NCBI RefSeq assembly: GCF_036880985.1
Contig: NZ_JBAJNO010000004.1
Coordinates: 232,727 to 296,726, forward strand
DNA: 64,000 bases
Source of the DNA: Limibacter armeniacum
Lineage (GTDB): Bacteria; Bacteroidota; Bacteroidia; Cytophagales; Flammeovirgaceae
Direction of reading: 5' to 3'
Part shown: piece after piece, positions 60,521 through 64,000 of the stretch
How positions within the stretch are numbered: the first letter of the stretch is position 1
Layout of the letters: every line of letters starts with the position of its first letter
The notes under the pieces: model-generated
The model's database searches: none
What the model saw: the letters and a program-made list of their open reading frames with translations, nothing else
Told to the model about the DNA's origin: nothing
Made by a program: the position numbers and the translations under genes

Positions 60521-61609
60521 ATGAAATCTCTAAAAATATTGGCTTGGGCAATGGTTATCCTGTCCCTTTGCGCCTGTGAATCCGATGAAGGAAGCCGTGA
60601 CTTTGACAAGGAAGTATTGCTGAAAGACTTGGCTACGAATATCATTGTCCCATCCTATACACAATTTTCGGATGCCTCTTCCTCTTTCCTGAATGCGACA
60701 GTGACATTTACCGAAACGCCACAGGAAGATAACCTGATTGCCTTACAGGCAGAATGGGTGAAAATGACCAATTCATGGGCCAGCATCGAAATGGTTGACT
60801 TGGGACCCGTTGCCATCAATTACTTCCGCACGTACATCAGCCGTTGGCCACTAACAGAAACTGCGCTGATAGAGGAAGCCATCAATACGACTGAGACCAT
60901 TGATGAAACCTATGTCAGTAATCAAGGCTCTACCAGAAAAGGACTACATGCAATTGAGTACCTGATCTTCGATCAGGACAATGATCACCAAAAGATCATT
61001 GATGCATTTGCAGATCCAAACAGAGGATTGTACCTGAAAGCCTTGGCGCAAAATCTGGTGACGATCTCAACACAGATGAGTAACGACTGGAGCAACACCT
61101 ATCAAGCTGAGTTTATCGAAAAAATCGGCAACGGCATTGGTACGTCAGTCAATGATCTGGCGAACAATATTATCGTGTTTGCTGAGAATATTAAGAACAA
61201 GAAACTAGGTGCACCGCTAGGAAAAGGCTCCCTTACGCAAGAATTGGCGCCCGACCTTGTGGAAAGTCCATACTCCAAGACCTCGGTTGAGCAACTGAAG
61301 GAAAACCTGACTTCATTAAAATTATACTTCGAGGGGAATGGAGGAACAGGCTTAGCAAAACTGATTGATTTCTCTACTGAGAATACAGAAAACCATCAGC
61401 TCTCAGAAAAAATCATCAGCCAGATTGAGGGAATCATTACTCTTCTGGATGGTTTTAACACACCGCTCTTTACAGCAGTTGAAAACCAGCAACTGGAACA
61501 GTCGAATGAACTTTACACCGAGATGGAAAACCTGATTCGCTTGTTAAAGTCTGATATGATGTCGGCTCTTAGCCTGACGCTGACTTTCAGCGATAATGAT
61601 GGGGATTAG
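60521..61609 (+). CDS. Second imelysin-family lipoprotein
   Basis: The 362-residue protein has the signal LKILAWAMVILSLCAC. The GxHxxE motif is in KGLHAIEYLIFDQD. It is clearly divergent from the first imelysin, with NTWSxI-like AEWVKMTNSWASIEM and PVAINYFRTYISRWP in the N-terminal half. It begins 5 bp after the DHOR gene, so it is cotranscribed. The operon ends in the terminator at 61626-61661. Confidence 0.92.
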   Translation: MKSLKILAWAMVILSLCACESDEGSRDFDKEVLLKDLATNIIVPSYTQFSDASSSFLNATVTFTETPQEDNLIALQAEWVKMTNSWASIEMVDLGPVAINYFRTYISRWPLTETALIEEAINTTETIDETYVSNQGSTRKGLHAIEYLIFDQDNDHQKIIDAFADPNRGLYLKALAQNLVTISTQMSNDWSNTYQAEFIEKIGNGIGTSVNDLANNIIVFAENIKNKKLGAPLGKGSLTQELAPDLVESPYSKTSVEQLKENLTSLKLYFEGNGGTGLAKLIDFSTENTENHQLSEKIISQIEGIITLLDGFNTPLFTAVENQQLEQSNELYTEMENLIRLLKSDMMSALSLTLTFSDNDGD

Positions 61610-61625
61610 TAATTAAACGCTTCCA

Positions 61626-61661
61626 AACCGACTCATTTTCAAAATAGATTATGAGTCGGTT
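61626..61661. terminator. Terminator of the imelysin operon
   Basis: AACCGACTCAT and ATGAGTCGGTT form a perfect 11 bp stem with a 14 nt loop, followed by TTTTATTGG on the right. It may also end the convergent gene at 61672. Confidence 0.87.
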
Positions 61662-61671
61662 TTTTATTGGA

Positions 61672-62154
61672 TCAAAGTTTTACATATTTCTCTACAATAT
61701 GTCTTTTAATGTTTTGCTCCTCTACAATTTCCCATCCGCTCTGAATCAGGCTATCCCCTTTTACTTCCAGTTCAAAAGTAAACTGATGCCCTCTCATCTC
61801 TTCAATTCCTGTGAATGAAAGTGTCTCTGTATATTGGTTTCCTTCCAGTGAATAAACACCTGCTCCACCATAAAAAACTTTCTGTTCATCATTGCTCTGG
61901 TTGAAAAAAGCAAAGTGTTTCCCATTGATTATTTTGATAAAATCAGTTGAGGAAAGGTCCTTATAGGTGACACTGCCGTTTTCTTGTGTTTCTGCCTGAA
62001 CAAGTTTCCAGCTTCCCTGAATCTGATCAGCCAAAATAGGTTCAACGGATTCTTCTACCGAAGCAACTTTCGTGGAGTTACCTTGATCCTGACATCCAAA
62101 AAACATAGCAATTGAGGCAGCGGCTATAAGCAAGTATGTTATGCTAATTTTCAT
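61672..62154 (-). CDS. Lipocalin-like small lipoprotein
   Basis: 160 residues with signal ITYLLIAAASIAMFFGC. The mature part begins with an acidic linker, then IQGSWKLVQAETQENG and FIKIINGKHFAFF, YGGAGVYSLEGNQYTETLSF and GWEIVEEQNIKRHIVEKYVKL. This pattern fits the lipocalin-like DUF4488 type of beta-barrel proteins in Bacteroidota. No ligand can be assigned. Monocistronic, convergent with the imelysin operon. Confidence 0.8.
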   Translation of the reverse strand: MKISITYLLIAAASIAMFFGCQDQGNSTKVASVEESVEPILADQIQGSWKLVQAETQENGSVTYKDLSSTDFIKIINGKHFAFFNQSNDEQKVFYGGAGVYSLEGNQYTETLSFTGIEEMRGHQFTFELEVKGDSLIQSGWEIVEEQNIKRHIVEKYVKL

Positions 62155-62267
62155 TTTTATTGGGTTTAATTACAGTTACAAAAAATTTGAGTTACGAAGA
62201 TAATCCAATAACTGATAAGTAATAATTTCTTTCTGTTTACAAACTCCTTAAACCCAACCAAAAAGAA

Positions 62268-62296
62268 AAGTCACCTTATAAACCATAAGGTGACTT
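62268..62296 (-). terminator. Terminator of the SDR gene
   Basis: AAGTCACCTTAT and ATAAGGTGACTT form a perfect 12 bp stem with a 5 nt loop, followed on the minus strand by TTCTTTTTGG. Confidence 0.88.
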
Positions 62297-62320
62297 GAAT
62301 AATGTCTTTTAAGCAAAAGC

Positions 62321-63097
62321 TTAAATCTCCTGCATTTGCCTGATTTGCGAAAGCAACACTTTTTTAGGTGTAAATGGAATCGCAGAGAGCATCACTTTTT
62401 GTGCAAAAGTTAACCCTGATACAACGTCCAACTTGCCAGCCAACATCCCTTCGTAACCATCCTTTGCTACGGAACTGGCACTCGCAGTCTTCTCAAACAA
62501 CGAAGTCTTGTCCATTCCTGATACTGCTGCAAACCCCGTTTCAGTAGCACCTGGCATCAATGTAGTGACTGTTACCTTGGTGTCCCTTAACTCTTCCGCA
62601 ATGGCATTGCTGAAGAATGTAACGTAAGCCTTTGTTGCATAGTAAACGGCCTGTAACGGTCCGGGCAACAGACTCGCTGTCGAGGATACATTCAGTATTT
62701 TCCCTTTATTCTTGGCGACCATATCAGGAAGAAAAAACCTTGTCAGGGCTGTCAGTGCAACAATATTCAGGTTGATCATAGCCAAATCCTGTTCCCATTC
62801 CCTTTCGTGGAACTTACCATGTCCACCAAATCCTGCATTATTTATCAAGTAATCTACTTCAATGCCTTTTTCTTTTACCTCATCGTACACTTCTTTTGGC
62901 GCACTCAGTTCCGTTAAATCTTTGGTTATCACATAAACCGCACACGAGTACTTGGCCTCCAACTCGCTTTTCAATTGGTTAAGCTTGTCTGCACTTCTGG
63001 CAACGATTACCAGATTACCTCCCTTTTCTGCATGAATTCTGGCGAATTCCTGACCTATACCACTTGAAGCTCCTGTAATTAGTGCTGTTGCTTTCAT
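62321..63097 (-). CDS. Short-chain dehydrogenase/reductase
   Basis: 258 residues of the classical SDR family. The cofactor loop is TGASSGIGQEFA, with LINNAGFGGHG, the catalytic Ser in NVSSTASLLPG, and the active site YYATKAY with Tyr and Lys. The C-terminal part (TLMPGATETGFAAVSG) is like that of DltE/YqjQ-type membrane-associated SDRs. Substrate unknown. Monocistronic. The gap 63098-63283 shows no further gene. Confidence 0.93.
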   Translation of the reverse strand: MKATALITGASSGIGQEFARIHAEKGGNLVIVARSADKLNQLKSELEAKYSCAVYVITKDLTELSAPKEVYDEVKEKGIEVDYLINNAGFGGHGKFHEREWEQDLAMINLNIVALTALTRFFLPDMVAKNKGKILNVSSTASLLPGPLQAVYYATKAYVTFFSNAIAEELRDTKVTVTTLMPGATETGFAAVSGMDKTSLFEKTASASSVAKDGYEGMLAGKLDVVSGLTFAQKVMLSAIPFTPKKVLLSQIRQMQEI

Positions 63098-63283
63098 AGT
63101 TATATTTGAGTTAAAATGTGTTTCAGATTTTCGATATACAAAGCTCCCTATTTTGGCTATCTTCTTTCAGCACATTTTACAGAAAGTAAAACACATATTC
63201 CTTTTACTAAGGAAAACCATAAGCCTCACTCCTAAAATTCAATTGAAATACAGCCATTTAAATAAATGAATAGACAAAAAAAT

Positions 63284-63307
63284 AGGATCACCCTTCTGGA
63301 TGATCCT
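63284..63307 (-). terminator. Terminator of the truncated PepSY gene
   Basis: AGGATCA and TGATCCT form a 7 bp stem with a 10 nt loop; on the minus strand it is followed by ATTTTTTTG. It lies 33 bp after the stop codon. Confidence 0.75.
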
Positions 63308-63340
63308 CTAAAAAGTCAATTTGGTTTTGATCTCAAAATC

Positions 63341-64000
63341 TTATTGAATAGCCAGAACTTTACGCCCTTTCTTCTTTTTTGATGTCTTTTTCCTCCTACC
63401 CCACCAAATCACTGTTCCTGTTACGGGTAACGAAGCAATGATCAGGCTGGCAAAGAATACAATTAGCTTACCCGGCAGTCCCAAGATTGCCCCAATATGG
63501 ATATCGTAGTTCATCCGTTGCAGTTTCTTGGCAAAATCGGCATCCTCATACTTCCCGTCAAAAGGCATATCAGCCCCCAGTTTTTTGCCTGTAAACTGGT
63601 CAAAGTGGAAATAGTCTACCTGATGGAAACTGCTCGGCTTATGGTTGATATACGTATAGAAAGATTCTGTTTTCAGTTGTGGTACCGAGATATAAGCCTG
63701 ACCTGTAGCCGGCTTATCTGCCTCCAGTTTTTCCCACACCTGATCGATAACAGGTTTTGGAAGCTCATCAACCACAACAGCAGTTGTATCTGAAAGTGGC
63801 ATCTGGTAGACTGCACTACCCTTTCCGCCAGTCAGTGTGTAAACAGTATCTGCAAACCACTGAAATCCCATTACCATACCTGTCAGTGCCAAAGCAAGTC
63901 CTACCAGCATGGCATAAAAACCCAATACATTATGCAGGTCGTAATTGACCCTTTTCCAGCTGGCGCTCCACTTGATACTGAAACGCTGCTTCCTTGCATT
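63341..64000 (-). CDS. PepSY-associated transmembrane protein, N-terminus cut by window edge
   Basis: The reading frame continues past the right window edge: the first visible residues include WKRVNYDLHNVLGFYAMLVG, homologous to NYDLHNTLGFYALGL of the gene at 24450. A PepSY region (PKPVIDQVWEKLEADKPATG), two membrane spans (AMLVGLALALTGMVMGFQW and LIVFFASLIIASLPVTGTVI) and a Lys-rich tail (RRKKTSKKKKGRK) follow. It is a paralogue of that protein, near the imelysin operon. A role in ferric reduction is inferred from family context only. Confidence 0.88.
   Translation of the reverse strand, partial: NARKQRFSIKWSASWKRVNYDLHNVLGFYAMLVGLALALTGMVMGFQWFADTVYTLTGGKGSAVYQMPLSDTTAVVVDELPKPVIDQVWEKLEADKPATGQAYISVPQLKTESFYTYINHKPSSFHQVDYFHFDQFTGKKLGADMPFDGKYEDADFAKKLQRMNYDIHIGAILGLPGKLIVFFASLIIASLPVTGTVIWWGRRKKTSKKKKGRKVLAIQ

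Overview
The window reads as chromosomal DNA of a polysaccharide-degrading Bacteroidota, most likely order Cytophagales. The taxonomic call is inference from SusC/SusD pairs, many SPII lipoproteins, a one-protein hybrid two-component sensor (HTCS), TAnnTTTG-like -7 boxes and almost no Shine-Dalgarno sequences. No rRNA, tRNA or CRISPR was seen. Both window ends cut genes.

Region 1 (1-24100, all minus strand) is a xylan utilisation locus. An HTCS lies upstream of two transcription units. Unit A is small ORF, SusC, SusD and a surface glycan-binding lipoprotein. Unit B is small ORF, GH67 alpha-glucuronidase, SusC, SusD, surface glycan-binding lipoprotein, GH30, GPH-family symporter, GH10 xylanase and a truncated GH43. 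Each unit starts with the same leader: two TGCAACATTT direct repeats 21 bp apart, a -7 box exactly 71 bp away, and a homologous 33-codon single-span membrane ORF. Xylan fragments would be cut at the surface, imported by SusCD, trimmed in the periplasm and taken into the cytoplasm by the symporter.

Region 2 (24370-34160) has a PepSY membrane protein, then transketolase, transaldolase, xylA and xylB (minus), and a divergent LacI-type regulator with a perfect operator between it and xylB. These genes carry xylose into the pentose phosphate pathway. An IS4-type element sits 4 bp after the regulator's stop codon.

Region 3 (34160-47200) is mixed. It holds a SUKH-3 immunity gene beside a truncated deaminase-like toxin end, a stretch of intergenic hairpins, a quinone reductase/monooxygenase/aldo-keto reductase operon with a divergent LysR gene, a molybdate transporter operon with a separate Mop protein, three unrecognised AT-rich genes, and a three-gene HipB-HipS-HipT toxin-antitoxin module with duplicated operators.

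Region 4 (48160-57480) holds a surface phosphodiesterase-type enzyme fused to a hemopexin-like propeller. Next to it is a probable aminophosphonate catabolic locus: XRE-cupin regulator, phosphonatase-like HAD hydrolase, DUF5690 MFS transporter, TonB-dependent receptor and FAD-dependent amine oxidase.

Region 5 (57800-64000) is an iron-type locus of imelysin, di-heme oxidoreductase and imelysin, followed by a small lipoprotein, an SDR enzyme and a truncated second PepSY protein. The imelysin promoter shares a motif with the PepSY promoter of region 2.
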